64,000 nucleotides of DNA from QNYQ01 sp964542985 (GCA_964542985.1 CAZIWH010000002.1:11899-75898), one strand, 5' to 3'. Shown: positions 34,194 through 43,944, counted from the stretch's first letter. The notes: generated from the sequence alone by a model not told the origin. Program-made: numbers and translations.

Positions 34194-34358
34194 GGAGACC
34201 GTAGCTTCGCTTAAGGAGCGGCCTACTTATCCAAAGCTCCCTCAGTTTTGTGCGCCGAAACCCTAGATATCCGGCGGCGTAGGGAGATTGGGCCTATGAG
34301 TTTGAGGAGAAAGCTGCTCCCACATTGTGTCCACCATTTTGGGTTTGAGGTGGATACC

Positions 34359-35732
34359 TTGAGTGCAGAAATGAGAAATCTATTAGAAAAGCTAGTAGCT
34401 CGCGCCTCTAGGCTTATCGGTGGCTTCGTTGAGGTAAGGATAGAGGAGCGTAGGACGACGACGATAGAGATGCGTGACGGCGTGGTAACGACGTCCTACG
34501 GCATAGACCGTGGTGCGGCGGTGAGGGTCTACATAGACGGCTCAATAGGCTTCGCCTACACCACTAGGCTTAGCTTTGATGCCCTGGACTCTGCTCTACG
34601 TCGGGCTCTGAGTATGGCCAGAGCGGTGCACGGCAAGTTGCCCAAGCCCCTTGAAATGGGTTCTATGGATGCCTACCATGTGACACCGGTTAAGCGTAGT
34701 ATCGAGGATGTATCTATAGATGCGAAAATAGGTGATGTAGTCGAGCTAGACAAACTACTAGCAAAGGGAGCTAAGTCCAGGACTATAGTGTACAGGGAGG
34801 CTGTCGAGGAGAAGCTTTACGCGAGCACTGAAGACCGCTACCTCGGGGAGAGGAGAGAACTCGCCTACCTCTACGTCTCCGTCTACGCCGAGGAGGCGGG
34901 CGTCCGCGCAAGCGCCCACATAAACAACGGCACGATAAGCGGCTACATGTTGTGGAAGAAGATGAGCCAGCAAGAGGTAGCCGATAAGCTGCTCTCCAGG
35001 CTGCGCGCCCAGCTACACGCTAAGGCACCTAAGGCAGGCAACTTCCCCGTGGTGCTAGCTCCCGAGGCGTTGGGTGTCTTCGTGCATGAGGCGTTCGGCC
35101 ACCTGGCTGAGGCGGACCTGGTTGTCGCCGGGAGCGTCTTGAGAGGCAAGAAGGGTCAGCAGGTGGCATCGCCTCTCGTGACTATAGTTGACGACCCTGG
35201 GATAGAGGACGGTTTCGGCACAATAAGGTTTGACGACGAGGGTGTGAAGACGGCCAGGGCAGTTATAGTGGAGAAGGGTATACACAAGCAGGTGATGACG
35301 GACAGGCTGCACGCAACGATGCTCGGCGAACCGCCGACGGGCAACGCGAGGGCAGAATCCTACCGCTACCAGCCCCTAGTAAGGATGAGGAACACCGTTA
35401 TGCTCCCGGGCGAGCACAGCGTCGACGAGGTGTTTGAGGGCATAAAGTTCGGCTACTACGTCGTCTCCACCGGCGGTGGCCAGACGAACCTTGACGGTAG
35501 CTTCCAGGTAGGCATAGAAGAGGCCTACGAGATAGTTAATGGCGAGATAGGCTCACCGGTACGCGGGCTAAGCATAGCCGGTAACACACTAGACACGCTG
35601 AGAAAGATAGACCGCGTAGCCAAGGACTTCAAGCTATTCTACGGGCACTGTGGCAAGGGACAAGTAGTACCCGTCTCCGACGGCGGCCCCCACGTAAGGG
35701 TCTCCTCGATGACCGTCGGGGGGTCAGCCTAA
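34359..35732 (+). CDS. tldD: TldD-family metalloprotease
   Basis: 457 aa from TTG 34359, 5 nt after GAGGTGG; the frame extends to 34248 without a better start. The zinc-binding HExxxH is HEAFGH at 243-248, with the conserved EADLVVAGSVLRGKKGQ just after, and GNARAESYRYQPLVRMRNT later. TldD and TldE form a heterodimer that degrades unfolded peptides through a narrow channel and, in bacteria, matures some peptide antibiotics. Followed by tldE after 49 nt. Confidence 0.92.
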   Translation: MSAEMRNLLEKLVARASRLIGGFVEVRIEERRTTTIEMRDGVVTTSYGIDRGAAVRVYIDGSIGFAYTTRLSFDALDSALRRALSMARAVHGKLPKPLEMGSMDAYHVTPVKRSIEDVSIDAKIGDVVELDKLLAKGAKSRTIVYREAVEEKLYASTEDRYLGERRELAYLYVSVYAEEAGVRASAHINNGTISGYMLWKKMSQQEVADKLLSRLRAQLHAKAPKAGNFPVVLAPEALGVFVHEAFGHLAEADLVVAGSVLRGKKGQQVASPLVTIVDDPGIEDGFGTIRFDDEGVKTARAVIVEKGIHKQVMTDRLHATMLGEPPTGNARAESYRYQPLVRMRNTVMLPGEHSVDEVFEGIKFGYYVVSTGGGQTNLDGSFQVGIEEAYEIVNGEIGSPVRGLSIAGNTLDTLRKIDRVAKDFKLFYGHCGKGQVVPVSDGGPHVRVSSMTVGGSA

Positions 35733-35781
35733 CTTCCACCTGAACCGCATACGCTTGTGATTGAAATAGAGGTGGATACAC

Positions 35782-37143
35782 ATGGTTCCCCGTGTATCCC
35801 CTATAGAGCTAGCCGTCATGGCTGTCCGCGCTGCGATGAGGGAGGGAGCCACAGAGGCCGAGGCATTTGTCACCAGGAGGAGGGGCTACAGCGTCTCTAT
35901 ACTCGCCGGACGCATAAAGGGCCTAGAGTCTATGGATGAGGCGGGTGTAGGCATAAGGGTCGCTGTGGGCAAGAGGGTGGGCTTTGCCTACGCCACCGGC
36001 CTGGATACCGAGGCTGCGAGGCGCGCTGCGAGGGCTGCAGTCAAGCAGGCCAGGGCTTCCCCTGAGGACCCATACTGGCCGGGTCTCCCGGAGCCTCCGG
36101 AGCGCTATCCTGAGCCCAGCGGGGTCTATGGGGACGGCGTGGCTAGGGCCTCGCCGGAGTCCATAGTTGAGGATGCCAAGGTGCTCATAGGCCATGTTGC
36201 TGCCAGGGAGGGGGTGCAGCTGAGCAGAGCAAGCATAGGCGTCTCGGTATTCGAAGAGGCCATAGCTAATAGTAACGGCGTCTATGCCGTAGAGATGGGT
36301 ACCTATGCCTCCGTAATGGTTTCAATCGTTGTTCAGAAGAATGGTCTCACAACCCCCGCTGTGTTCGAGTTCGAGTCGAGTAGGGTGGCAGTACCCGACG
36401 TCACAGCTGTGGCGAACCGTGCGGTGGAGAAGGCGCTGCTGGCAACCAAGGTCGTGAAGGGCCTACAGCCCGGCAGGTACACAGTAGTTTACCAGCCGCA
36501 AGTGCTAGCGGAGCTCCTCGACTACACGGTGCTCTCGTCCCTCAACGGCGAGAACGTGGTTCGCGGCCGCAGCTACTACGTTGGCAAGACCGGCGGGAAG
36601 GTCATGGACGAGAGGATAACAATAATTGACGACGGGCTTCTGAAGGGAGGCGATAGCACAGGCAGGTTCGATGGAGAAGGAGTGCCCATGCAGACCACGG
36701 TGCTGGTTGAGAAGGGTGTGCTCCGCGGATTCATCTACGACAACTACTGGGCCAGCCGCGTCGGGACAAGGAGCACCGGCAACGCAGTGAGGAGCGGATA
36801 CAGCAGCAGGCCGCGCCCAGGCTTCACTAATATAGTGATACCGGGCGGCGACGCCGGCCCCGAGGAGCTATACGAGGGAAGAGTGCTCGTCATCTATCAG
36901 GTTCAGGGTGCCCACACAGCGAATCCCGAGACCGGTGAGTACAGTGTGCTGGCGAACCCGGCGATACTCTATGAGAACGGTGAGCCTAAGGGATGGGTGC
37001 CCGGCTTAGTGCTAGCAGGGAACCTCTACAAGGAGCTGGCGGAGAACGTTGAGGCAATAAGCAAGTGGACCGAGAAGCCCTACCCCGGCGCAGTGCTGCC
37101 AGCCATGAGGCTCCGCGGTGTCTCAGCCGCGCCCAGAGGCTAG
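35782..37143 (+). CDS. tldE: TldE/PmbA-family partner of TldD
   Basis: 453 aa. Same fold as TldD but without the HExxxH zinc site, as usual for the E partner. Family segments: SILAGRIKGLESMDEAGVGIRV, TAVANRAVEKALLA, RYTVVYQPQVLAELLDY, SRVGTRSTGNAVRSGYSS and VIPGGDAG. The gene follows tldD with a short spacer and GAGGTGG upstream. It ends 4 nt inside the convergent orphan gene. Two-component TldDE assignment rests on both sequence and order. Confidence 0.9.
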   Translation: MVPRVSPIELAVMAVRAAMREGATEAEAFVTRRRGYSVSILAGRIKGLESMDEAGVGIRVAVGKRVGFAYATGLDTEAARRAARAAVKQARASPEDPYWPGLPEPPERYPEPSGVYGDGVARASPESIVEDAKVLIGHVAAREGVQLSRASIGVSVFEEAIANSNGVYAVEMGTYASVMVSIVVQKNGLTTPAVFEFESSRVAVPDVTAVANRAVEKALLATKVVKGLQPGRYTVVYQPQVLAELLDYTVLSSLNGENVVRGRSYYVGKTGGKVMDERITIIDDGLLKGGDSTGRFDGEGVPMQTTVLVEKGVLRGFIYDNYWASRVGTRSTGNAVRSGYSSRPRPGFTNIVIPGGDAGPEELYEGRVLVIYQVQGAHTANPETGEYSVLANPAILYENGEPKGWVPGLVLAGNLYKELAENVEAISKWTEKPYPGAVLPAMRLRGVSAAPRG

Positions 37144-37922
37144 CAGAGGTACTCGAACTCCGCCTCGAGCAGCCCCTGGAGCTTGTACCTTATTTTTAGG
37201 AAGCGCTCCCCGCACTCCCCAGCTTCGAGGCTCTCCCCAGCCCACTTCTCCACGAGCCCTATGAGCCACCGAGAGAGCCTGCCGTAGGCCACCCTTGTGT
37301 CCATGACGGTCTTCCTTAGTAGAGCCGGATCCGGTGCAGTAACTACTGCCTCCCCGGGGCCCTCGAGCCCGGCGGCGGTCAGCCCGGCGAGCGCGAGCGC
37401 ATACACAGAGCCCGGAACTGTGACCTTGCAGCGCACCCCCCTTCTCCTGGCCAGCACCGTATAGCTGCCAGCAGTGCCTGCATAGCCTGCCTGCCTCCAG
37501 CCTCTCCCCACACCTCGGCCGGCCCCAAGGCCTAGCCCGGCGGCGGCCAGGATCGGCTCGGCGCAGAGCACAGTTGAGCTGTCGGCCAGCTTCTCCTCAA
37601 ATACTGCGAGCGCCTCAGCCTCCTCATCCAGCCCCCATAGGAGGGGCCTCCACCGGGGCTCAGCGAGCGGCCACTCCTCCTCAGCCGCGTCGAGTGCGTC
37701 ATAGTAGGCCTCGATGGCGTATTCATAGAAGTAGTCCAGGCCGGTCACGTGGCCGGCCGCTATAGCTGCATGGGGGTATGCGAACATGCCTACAGCTCCA
37801 CGGTAGCCTGTATCCCGTAGCCTTGAGAGCACCCAGTCGAGGAACGGCCTAGCCCACTGCTCCGGCGGCTCCACAAGAGCCTTCACGCCTACCCTGCACC
37901 CATATGCTCTAGACCCGGCCAC
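37140..37922 (-). CDS. Uncharacterised protein
   Basis: 260 aa, no family recognised. It has an Ala/Gly-rich central region (about 120-170) and several aromatic-acidic helices (FYEYAIEAYYDALDAAEEEWP, residues about 65-85). Cysteines are scattered, with no obvious zinc motif. A TATA-like CTTATAGCC near 37937-37945 suggests initiation may be at GTG 37886 rather than 37922. Convergent with tldE. Nothing in context indicates a role. Confidence 0.6.
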   Translation of the reverse strand: MAGSRAYGCRVGVKALVEPPEQWARPFLDWVLSRLRDTGYRGAVGMFAYPHAAIAAGHVTGLDYFYEYAIEAYYDALDAAEEEWPLAEPRWRPLLWGLDEEAEALAVFEEKLADSSTVLCAEPILAAAGLGLGAGRGVGRGWRQAGYAGTAGSYTVLARRRGVRCKVTVPGSVYALALAGLTAAGLEGPGEAVVTAPDPALLRKTVMDTRVAYGRLSRWLIGLVEKWAGESLEAGECGERFLKIRYKLQGLLEAEFEYLC

Positions 37923-37993
37923 ACATCACGCCGGGCTATAAGCTGGGGGAGCCGGCTGTCGCATCATTTTATCGAGGGTTCACGGGGAACACT

Positions 37994-38003
37994 TGTTTTA
38001 AGG
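37994..38003 (+). promoter_or_regulatory. TATA promoter of the ABC importer genes
   Basis: TGTTTTAAGG about 75 nt upstream of TTG 38073; predicted start near 38025, giving a leader with GGTGGAGG. Confidence 0.45.
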
Positions 38004-38072
38004 CCTGGATGCTATGCGTGGCTGCGAGCCTAAACAGACTAGGCCCGTGGAGATAGGTGGAGGGGCCCCCTC

Positions 38073-39446
38073 TTGGCTAGTCGAATGATGGCGTTTGCAG
38101 TAGCTCTCATAATTGTGGCCGCGGCAGGGTTGGCGGCACTGTACCTCTTTGGGCTCGCGGGCAACGAGGCCCAGAGGGGCGTGAAGCTCGTCATAGTCAC
38201 CAGGCTCTCCCCGGAGGAGCAGAAGGATCTCCGCCAAGCGTTCCTAAACACGAGCTTCGCTAGGAATTATGGTATAAGGGACATAGAGTTCATGAAGGTA
38301 CCTTACGCCGAGTGGGCGAGCCTCGCCGAGAGTGGTAGGGTTGACGGCTTCCTCATAGGCGAGAAGATCGTCTACGATGGCTTGTGTCGCGGCGGCCACC
38401 TAGCAGTGTTCGACATGAAGAAGCTCATAGAGGTCGTTGAAAGCCTCGACCCTCGTTACAGGGGCGAGGCGTCGGGGGGCGGCTACTGCTGGGTCGCAGT
38501 AGGCCAGGCCGTCTACGGCTACATAGTCAACAAGAGGTTCCTCCAAGCCCATGGGCTTCCGGAGCCCGAGACCTGGGGCAGTCTCATGAACCCCGTCTAC
38601 CTCAAGCCCCTCCTCGAGAACGCAGAGACGGTCTCCTACCCGAGGCCCAGCATGAGCGGCACAGCGAGAACCGTGATGCACGGCATATTGCAGCGCTACG
38701 GTTGGGACCGCGGCTGGGAGCTGCTCACAGTGATAGGCATGGAGGCCAGGATAGTGGGTAGCTCGGAGAAAGCACGGGATCAGGCGGCGGAAGGCGTGGT
38801 GGGCGTCGCGCCAGCCTACATAGGCTACGGCATAGAGGCCGAGAAGGTTGGGAAAGACGCAGTGTTCGAGATACCGAGGCACGAAGGCATCCTCTACCTC
38901 AGCCTGGCTGCTGTGGCTAAGAAGGCGCCGCACCCTAAGGCCATGGAGGCTTTCATCCTCTGGCTCCTCAGCGACGAGGGGCAGAAGGCGCTGGCGAGAC
39001 TCTACTACTACATACCGGTCCGCCCCGTGAAGGGTATAGAGTGGGTTGAACGCATATACAACGAGATGAAGGGCAACCTTTTCAACTATAACCGTACGCT
39101 CGCAGAGCGCGTAGACCTCGCTGCAACCACCTATTTTGAGGCAGCCATAGCCGACCCAGACTCCAACGCGCTTCTAAAAGAGATAGGGTCGAGAATAGCG
39201 AGGCTGATGGAAGAGGGAAAGATGAGCAAGGAGGAGGCCGAGAAGTTGCTAGCCGAGACAGGCAAGCCTCTTCAGATAAAGGATCCGTGGACGGGGAAGA
39301 GAACGGCCTTCACGCTGAAGTACGCCGAGGCGGTAAACTCCAAGCTTCAGAGCCCCAAGAACCGCCAGCTCTTCTACAACGCTGTGAAGGACGCAGCTGT
39401 GGCGAGGTACCACGAGATACTACAGCGGCTTAGCGCGGGAGGCTGA
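38073..39446 (+). CDS. ABC transporter substrate-binding protein, membrane-anchored
   Basis: 457 aa, TTG start. The N-terminus has a hydrophobic segment at about 5-28 without a lipobox Cys, so the protein is probably anchored at the outer face of the membrane. The body is a type II periplasmic-like binding fold of the Fe(3+)/polyamine/thiamine group: VAVGQAVYGYIVNKRFL, PETWGSLMNPVYLKPL, and SLAAVAKKAPHPKAMEAFILWLLSDEGQKAL. A helical extension (about 330-457) is longer than in most relatives. Followed after 3 nt by the permease gene. The ligand is not known. Confidence 0.8.
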   Translation: MASRMMAFAVALIIVAAAGLAALYLFGLAGNEAQRGVKLVIVTRLSPEEQKDLRQAFLNTSFARNYGIRDIEFMKVPYAEWASLAESGRVDGFLIGEKIVYDGLCRGGHLAVFDMKKLIEVVESLDPRYRGEASGGGYCWVAVGQAVYGYIVNKRFLQAHGLPEPETWGSLMNPVYLKPLLENAETVSYPRPSMSGTARTVMHGILQRYGWDRGWELLTVIGMEARIVGSSEKARDQAAEGVVGVAPAYIGYGIEAEKVGKDAVFEIPRHEGILYLSLAAVAKKAPHPKAMEAFILWLLSDEGQKALARLYYYIPVRPVKGIEWVERIYNEMKGNLFNYNRTLAERVDLAATTYFEAAIADPDSNALLKEIGSRIARLMEEGKMSKEEAEKLLAETGKPLQIKDPWTGKRTAFTLKYAEAVNSKLQSPKNRQLFYNAVKDAAVARYHEILQRLSAGG

Positions 39447-39449
39447 ACC

Positions 39450-41180
39450 GTGGCCGAAGCCTGGCGCTACGCGGGCATTGCCGCGACAGCAGTAGTGGCG
39501 TCAACGTTGCTCCTCGTCGCCGTGGGGCTGCTCCGTTTTGGTGCAGCATCGGCGCTCGTGCTTGCGGCCAGGGAGCCTGGCATATTCTACCCGGCAGCTC
39601 ATCCGCCCTTGGTCTCCTCGACGAGAATAGATGGTAGCCTCGTAGTGTTTATCCGAGGCCCGAGTCTAGGGAGCGTCGGCAACAGTCTCCTAGTTGCGCT
39701 GTTCTCCTCGCTTGCGGCCACAGTAGCGGGGCTGGTGGCTGCTTCCTCGGCCTATCTCTACAGTGGTGTCAGGAGGCTCTGGTGGCTTGTGGCAGTCGCG
39801 GCGCTCGGGATACCCTTCGTCGAGGCCTATGTCGTGGAGAGGCTCTTCAGCCTCGAGTTCGGCCTGCCGAGGCTGCTGCTCCGCCACGGCTTCCCCCTGG
39901 TCCTCGTCCCGACGGGGTTGGCGGCGGTAGCGTTCTACGAGGCCTTCGCGTTCACCCCCTTCGCAGCCGCCATTGTCGGGAGCTACCTGTTCTCGGTGCC
40001 GCGAGAGGAGGTCGAGGCTGCTATACAAATGGGCGCTCGTGGGCCAAGGCTGTTGCTGCTGCTCGCCAGGCTGGCGGCCCCAGCGGTCGCCGCCTCGTTC
40101 TTCTTCGGAGTGCTCTACGTGGTGGATGACGTCTCGGGGCCCTTCGTGTTCTCCGGAGATCCTCTTGCTCGGAGTCTCCTCTCGTACCGCGCCTACACAT
40201 ATTTCGCCGAGGCCGCGTCGGGGTTGTTCTCTGCCCAGGGCGTGGGCTACGCTGTTCTCCTCCTCCTAGTAGCTCTGCCCTTCTTCGCGGCGGCCTATAT
40301 CGTGCAGGGCAGGATGGTGAGGGAGAAGGGCCACGAGACCGGCGGCTCCATCATGCATGGTGCCTCGCCCCTCTGGCTCCTCGCTTTCCTAGCCGCGGTG
40401 GGGCCTTCGGCAGCTATGCGCCTCTTCTCAGTCGCCTACGCGTTCTCCGACAGGTGGGTCGCCTCGCTTCTCCCAGAGCCTGGCCTGGGGAGCATTAAGC
40501 TGCTAGCGGGTCTCCCCGACGTGCTCAAGGCGGCGCTTAACAGCGGCGTCTACGCCGCAGTAGCTGCTGCCGCTATAGCGGCTATAGGGGGCCTCATGGC
40601 CTGGCATGTTGCTAGGAGGCTTCCCTGCTCCGGGCTTGTCGAGGCTGCAGCTGTGCTGCCGCTTGCGGTGCCGGGCGTTACGATGGCCTACGGGTTGCTG
40701 CTCGTCGTCCTCTCCCTCGGCGGGTCCATAGCCAAGCTGCTGCTCTCCTGGCCCGTCCCCCTGCTGCTCTTGGGCTACTTTGTGAGAAGGCTTCCTCTCT
40801 ACTACTACGCCGCCCGCGCCGTAGTCAACACGGTGCCCCGTGAGGCCGAGGAGGCTGCGGCCAACCTTGGAGCATCCCTCGGCATAATCTACCGTAGCAT
40901 CACGGCGCCGCTAGTATTCAGCAAGACGTTGTCAATCCTAGTCTTCGTAGCGGTCTCTGTTGCGGGTGAAGTGAGCCTCTCCGTGACGATAGGCGGTCTC
41001 GGGGGAGGCACCGGGTGGGGCCATCCGGCGCCACTAATGTACATCGTGGCGGGCTACATGGGGTACAGTGGCCTAAAATACGGTGGCGCCATGGCTGCGG
41101 CTGCACTGCTCTCCTACAGCCTCGCCGCAGTCCTAACCCTGACCGCCACCAGGCTCCTCTTCCTCCGCCGGCGAGGGTAG
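39450..41180 (+). CDS. ABC transporter permease, fused double-length (ThiP/FbpB type)
   Basis: 576 aa, GTG start. Two six-helix halves are fused in one chain, as in thiamine or ferric-iron importers. Each half has a coupling EAA loop: EEVEAAIQMGARGPRLL (near 190-206) and REAEEAAANLGASLGIIYRS (near 465-485). Substrate would be passed from the protein encoded 3 nt upstream. No ATPase gene follows: the next gene is on the other strand and is a PAPS-reductase-like enzyme. The 3' end overlaps that gene by 48 nt. Confidence 0.85.
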   Translation: MAEAWRYAGIAATAVVASTLLLVAVGLLRFGAASALVLAAREPGIFYPAAHPPLVSSTRIDGSLVVFIRGPSLGSVGNSLLVALFSSLAATVAGLVAASSAYLYSGVRRLWWLVAVAALGIPFVEAYVVERLFSLEFGLPRLLLRHGFPLVLVPTGLAAVAFYEAFAFTPFAAAIVGSYLFSVPREEVEAAIQMGARGPRLLLLLARLAAPAVAASFFFGVLYVVDDVSGPFVFSGDPLARSLLSYRAYTYFAEAASGLFSAQGVGYAVLLLLVALPFFAAAYIVQGRMVREKGHETGGSIMHGASPLWLLAFLAAVGPSAAMRLFSVAYAFSDRWVASLLPEPGLGSIKLLAGLPDVLKAALNSGVYAAVAAAAIAAIGGLMAWHVARRLPCSGLVEAAAVLPLAVPGVTMAYGLLLVVLSLGGSIAKLLLSWPVPLLLLGYFVRRLPLYYYAARAVVNTVPREAEEAAANLGASLGIIYRSITAPLVFSKTLSILVFVAVSVAGEVSLSVTIGGLGGGTGWGHPAPLMYIVAGYMGYSGLKYGGAMAAAALLSYSLAAVLTLTATRLLFLRRRG

Positions 41181-42377
41181 CGCGATAGCCAGCCGCCTCC
41201 GGGCGGCGCGGAGGGCTAGCTCGCCTGCGAGCCAGGGAGAGCGGAGGACAGGAGCCTCGGGTAGGGGGCCCTCCCAGAGCCTCTTCACGACAGCTGCCGC
41301 GGAGGCGGCCGAGACACCCGGTAGAGGCCCCTTGTCGAGGAGGAGCTGCTTGAGGTAGAGAAGAGGCTTGGCTAGGGCGTGGCTGAAGCGCCAGAGCCGC
41401 TGCTCCAGGAAAGTCTCAAAGGGGATCCAGCTGTACCACTTGCTCCACTCCTTCTTCAGCACCTTCTCTACGAGCTCCGGGTCCTCCAGGGGTGCCCTAT
41501 CCCACGCGAACTCGTAGAGGCTCTTGTAGGGACAGAGGCTGCAGGCAACCCTGGGTAGGCCGTCAAGGTAATCTGGGTGGACGAGGCCTAGGTTGCGGAC
41601 AAGCTTAACCACGTCAAGGAGTGTGAAGAGGTAGGTTGGCCTAAACTTCCTGCCCGCCAGAAGTACGCGGGCGGCGAGTGCCTTGGAGAGCCTGGCGAAC
41701 CTCTTTGGCGACTCAGTGAGTCTGTCTCCTATGACCTCTACCAGTCGTGGGTCCTCCTTCCTGAGTATCCTCATAGGCTTGGCCTTGTAGACCGTGCAAT
41801 ATCTGTACCCCCTACGCGGCAGCCCCCTCCACTTCATAAGAGTCTTCATCTCCCTCCTCGGCGCCTCAACGATATCTATTTCTATGCTAAGCCTTCGGGC
41901 AACTGTCTCCACGAAGCGGACACTCCTTTCAGATTCCAAGAACGGGATATGAATGTACATGACGTGGAGCTTTATTGGCACATACTCGGCGAGACGCAGC
42001 AGCACCGCGAGAGCAGCGACCGAGTCCTTGCCGCCACTGAAGCCCAACAGTACCCTGCGTCCACGCAGCTCTCTCCCAACAACCCGCCTGAGATAATCCA
42101 CGTAATCGTCTAGGCTGCTCACAGCATAAGCATGCACGTAAGGCGGCGAAGCCACCCAGGAAGCCAGAGGCGCAAACCCCCTTCCACCAGGCCCCTCGAG
42201 TTCAAGCGTGCCACGCCTCGAGAGTAGCCCCGTTACATCCCATGCCTCGAAGGGGGTCATCCAGAGATAGTAGCGGCAGCCGCCTCTGAAGCTACAGTAT
42301 CTAAAGGCGTCACCGCCGCTGCCAGCAGCGCCCTGGAGCCTGCCGGAGCCATCGAGCACGGGGTATAGCTCCGTCAC
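41133..42377 (-). CDS. PAPS-reductase-like PP-loop enzyme with three-Cys pattern (I)
   Basis: 414 aa. An ATP-pyrophosphatase P-loop, GFSGGKDSVAAL (S114-S119 core), is followed by C194 (RYCTVYK) and C279/C282 (ACSLCPYK). This matches PAPS-reductase-family archaeal proteins in which the cysteines ligate an Fe-S cluster. Two more cysteines occur at C28 and C34 in an N-terminal extension. Enzymes of this superfamily adenylate and then thiolate or reduce their substrate. Whether this is assimilatory sulfate reduction, tRNA thiolation or another sulfur transfer is not visible. Divergent from a second such gene at 42487. Confidence 0.75.
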   Translation of the reverse strand: MTELYPVLDGSGRLQGAAGSGGDAFRYCSFRGGCRYYLWMTPFEAWDVTGLLSRRGTLELEGPGGRGFAPLASWVASPPYVHAYAVSSLDDYVDYLRRVVGRELRGRRVLLGFSGGKDSVAALAVLLRLAEYVPIKLHVMYIHIPFLESERSVRFVETVARRLSIEIDIVEAPRREMKTLMKWRGLPRRGYRYCTVYKAKPMRILRKEDPRLVEVIGDRLTESPKRFARLSKALAARVLLAGRKFRPTYLFTLLDVVKLVRNLGLVHPDYLDGLPRVACSLCPYKSLYEFAWDRAPLEDPELVEKVLKKEWSKWYSWIPFETFLEQRLWRFSHALAKPLLYLKQLLLDKGPLPGVSAASAAAVVKRLWEGPLPEAPVLRSPWLAGELALRAARRRLAIALPSPAEEEEPGGGQG

Positions 42378-42486
42378 CTCTCTCCGTCCCCGCGGCCGCC
42401 ATGGCGGCTGCAGCCAGGTTAATTGCGGCCACGCGGCTCACGCCGAGCCATAGAGGGGTTCCGGTAGCCGCTGCGAGGGTCGCGCG

Positions 42487-43857
42487 GTGTTCACGTTCGT
42501 AGTCCGCAGCAAGAGGGACGCAGACGCGCTGCGAGCGATGGTGCAGCGATTCTACAGCGGCTGGGGCGTCGAGGTTAAGACGCTTCACGGGGCCCGCGGC
42601 GCGGAAGCCATACTCAAGGCTGTTTCAAGCATAGTGTCCTCCAGGGGGTTCTACATAATCCTGCTGGGCAGGGAGGATAGGGAGGCGGCCCGCGTACTTG
42701 AGGCGGAGCTTCCGCCAAACGCGGCGGCGCATGTCGTTCCCAAGGCGAGGGTGAGGAATGCTAGGCTTGAGCAACTCTACGTTGAGACATTGAGGGCTAG
42801 GGCCAGGCTACGCCTAGCAGCCTCGTGGGGTGAAGACAGCTACCTGTTGAGCTGGAGAGGCAGGAGGTTAGAGGACTACACGGTTGACCTTAGCTTCGAC
42901 AACTTCATCGGGCTAGGGAGTTTTGCCCGCCTCGTCTCAATGCTCACGGGAAGCGAGGTCGGCGAGAACCCCCTGGTCCTCCGCCTCCAAGGAGGGCTAC
43001 ACTACGTCTACAACGGGGTCAGGGTCCGCGCCCTACTCGAGGTGGGCGACGAGGGTTATCGGCCGCGGGCCAGGATAATGGAGGGTGAGCCCGTATCGGT
43101 TCCCCTAAGCCGTCTCGTTGACGCCAACCGCGAGGTAGTAGAGGCGCTTGCAGAGGCCTCAGCGGGGTTCCTACGCAGCCTTGGGGATTTTGACCGGGTG
43201 GTAGTGCCGTGGAGCGGCGGGAAGGATAGCACGGCCGCGCTGCTGTTAGCCATAAGGGTCTACGGGCGCCGGAAGGTGGTGGCCGTCTATGGGGACACGG
43301 GCACGGAGTTCCCAGACACCGTCCACTACGTGGAGGAGGTGGCCTCGAGGCTCGGTGTCGAATTCCACCGGGTCTACGCGGGGGTTGACGAGGCGCTGCG
43401 CCGGGGCGCGCCGATGCCCAACCACAGCAACCGCTGGTGCACAGGCCTAAAGGTTCGAGCCATAGAGTCAAAGATAAAGGAGCTGGTCGAGGGTAGAACC
43501 CTCGTGCTCATAGGAGATCGTGACGCCGAGTCGCCGGCTAGGAGCGACAGGCCGCCGGCGAGGCCCGGTCCAGGAGGCTCAATAGCGGCGGCGCCCCTGA
43601 AGCCCTGGAGCGGGGCGGCCGTGCAGCTCTACGTGCTCTCCCACGGCGTTCCGCTGAACCCGATGTACAGCCGCGGCTTTTACCGCGTAGGCTGCTACAT
43701 GTGTCCAGCCCTCCGCAACTGGGAGCTGTACGCAATGCTCCACGACCGCGGTCTCTGCATCAGGCTGGCGGGGAGCCCGATATACCGCAGGTTTATCCAC
43801 AGCCGCCTCTACCGGCGCCGGGGAGAGGAGGGAGGCGGTGCTGAGAACCCCGGATGA
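42487..43857 (+). CDS. PAPS-reductase-like PP-loop enzyme with three-Cys pattern (II)
   Basis: 456 aa, GTG start. The P-loop is WSGGKDSTAAL (S243-S248 core), followed by the family VYGDTGTEFPDT at 268-279, then C318 (RWCTGLK) and C403/C406 (GCYMCPALRN). The three cysteines sit as in the divergent partner at 41133-42377. An unrelated N-terminal domain of about 230 residues contains a helical and beta-rich region that may bind RNA or a protein; its first 40 residues suggest a Rossmann-like start. The paired location and shared Cys layout suggest a common pathway. Function unassigned. Confidence 0.75.
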   Translation: MFTFVVRSKRDADALRAMVQRFYSGWGVEVKTLHGARGAEAILKAVSSIVSSRGFYIILLGREDREAARVLEAELPPNAAAHVVPKARVRNARLEQLYVETLRARARLRLAASWGEDSYLLSWRGRRLEDYTVDLSFDNFIGLGSFARLVSMLTGSEVGENPLVLRLQGGLHYVYNGVRVRALLEVGDEGYRPRARIMEGEPVSVPLSRLVDANREVVEALAEASAGFLRSLGDFDRVVVPWSGGKDSTAALLLAIRVYGRRKVVAVYGDTGTEFPDTVHYVEEVASRLGVEFHRVYAGVDEALRRGAPMPNHSNRWCTGLKVRAIESKIKELVEGRTLVLIGDRDAESPARSDRPPARPGPGGSIAAAPLKPWSGAAVQLYVLSHGVPLNPMYSRGFYRVGCYMCPALRNWELYAMLHDRGLCIRLAGSPIYRRFIHSRLYRRRGEEGGGAENPG

Positions 43858-43944
43858 GGCCTCCGACCCCTCTCCGTGGGGGTGAAGCCTTCAGCGGCGG
43901 CTGAGCCCCTCCCTTCCCCCGCTCTGCTTACAAGGTGCTGCTTC

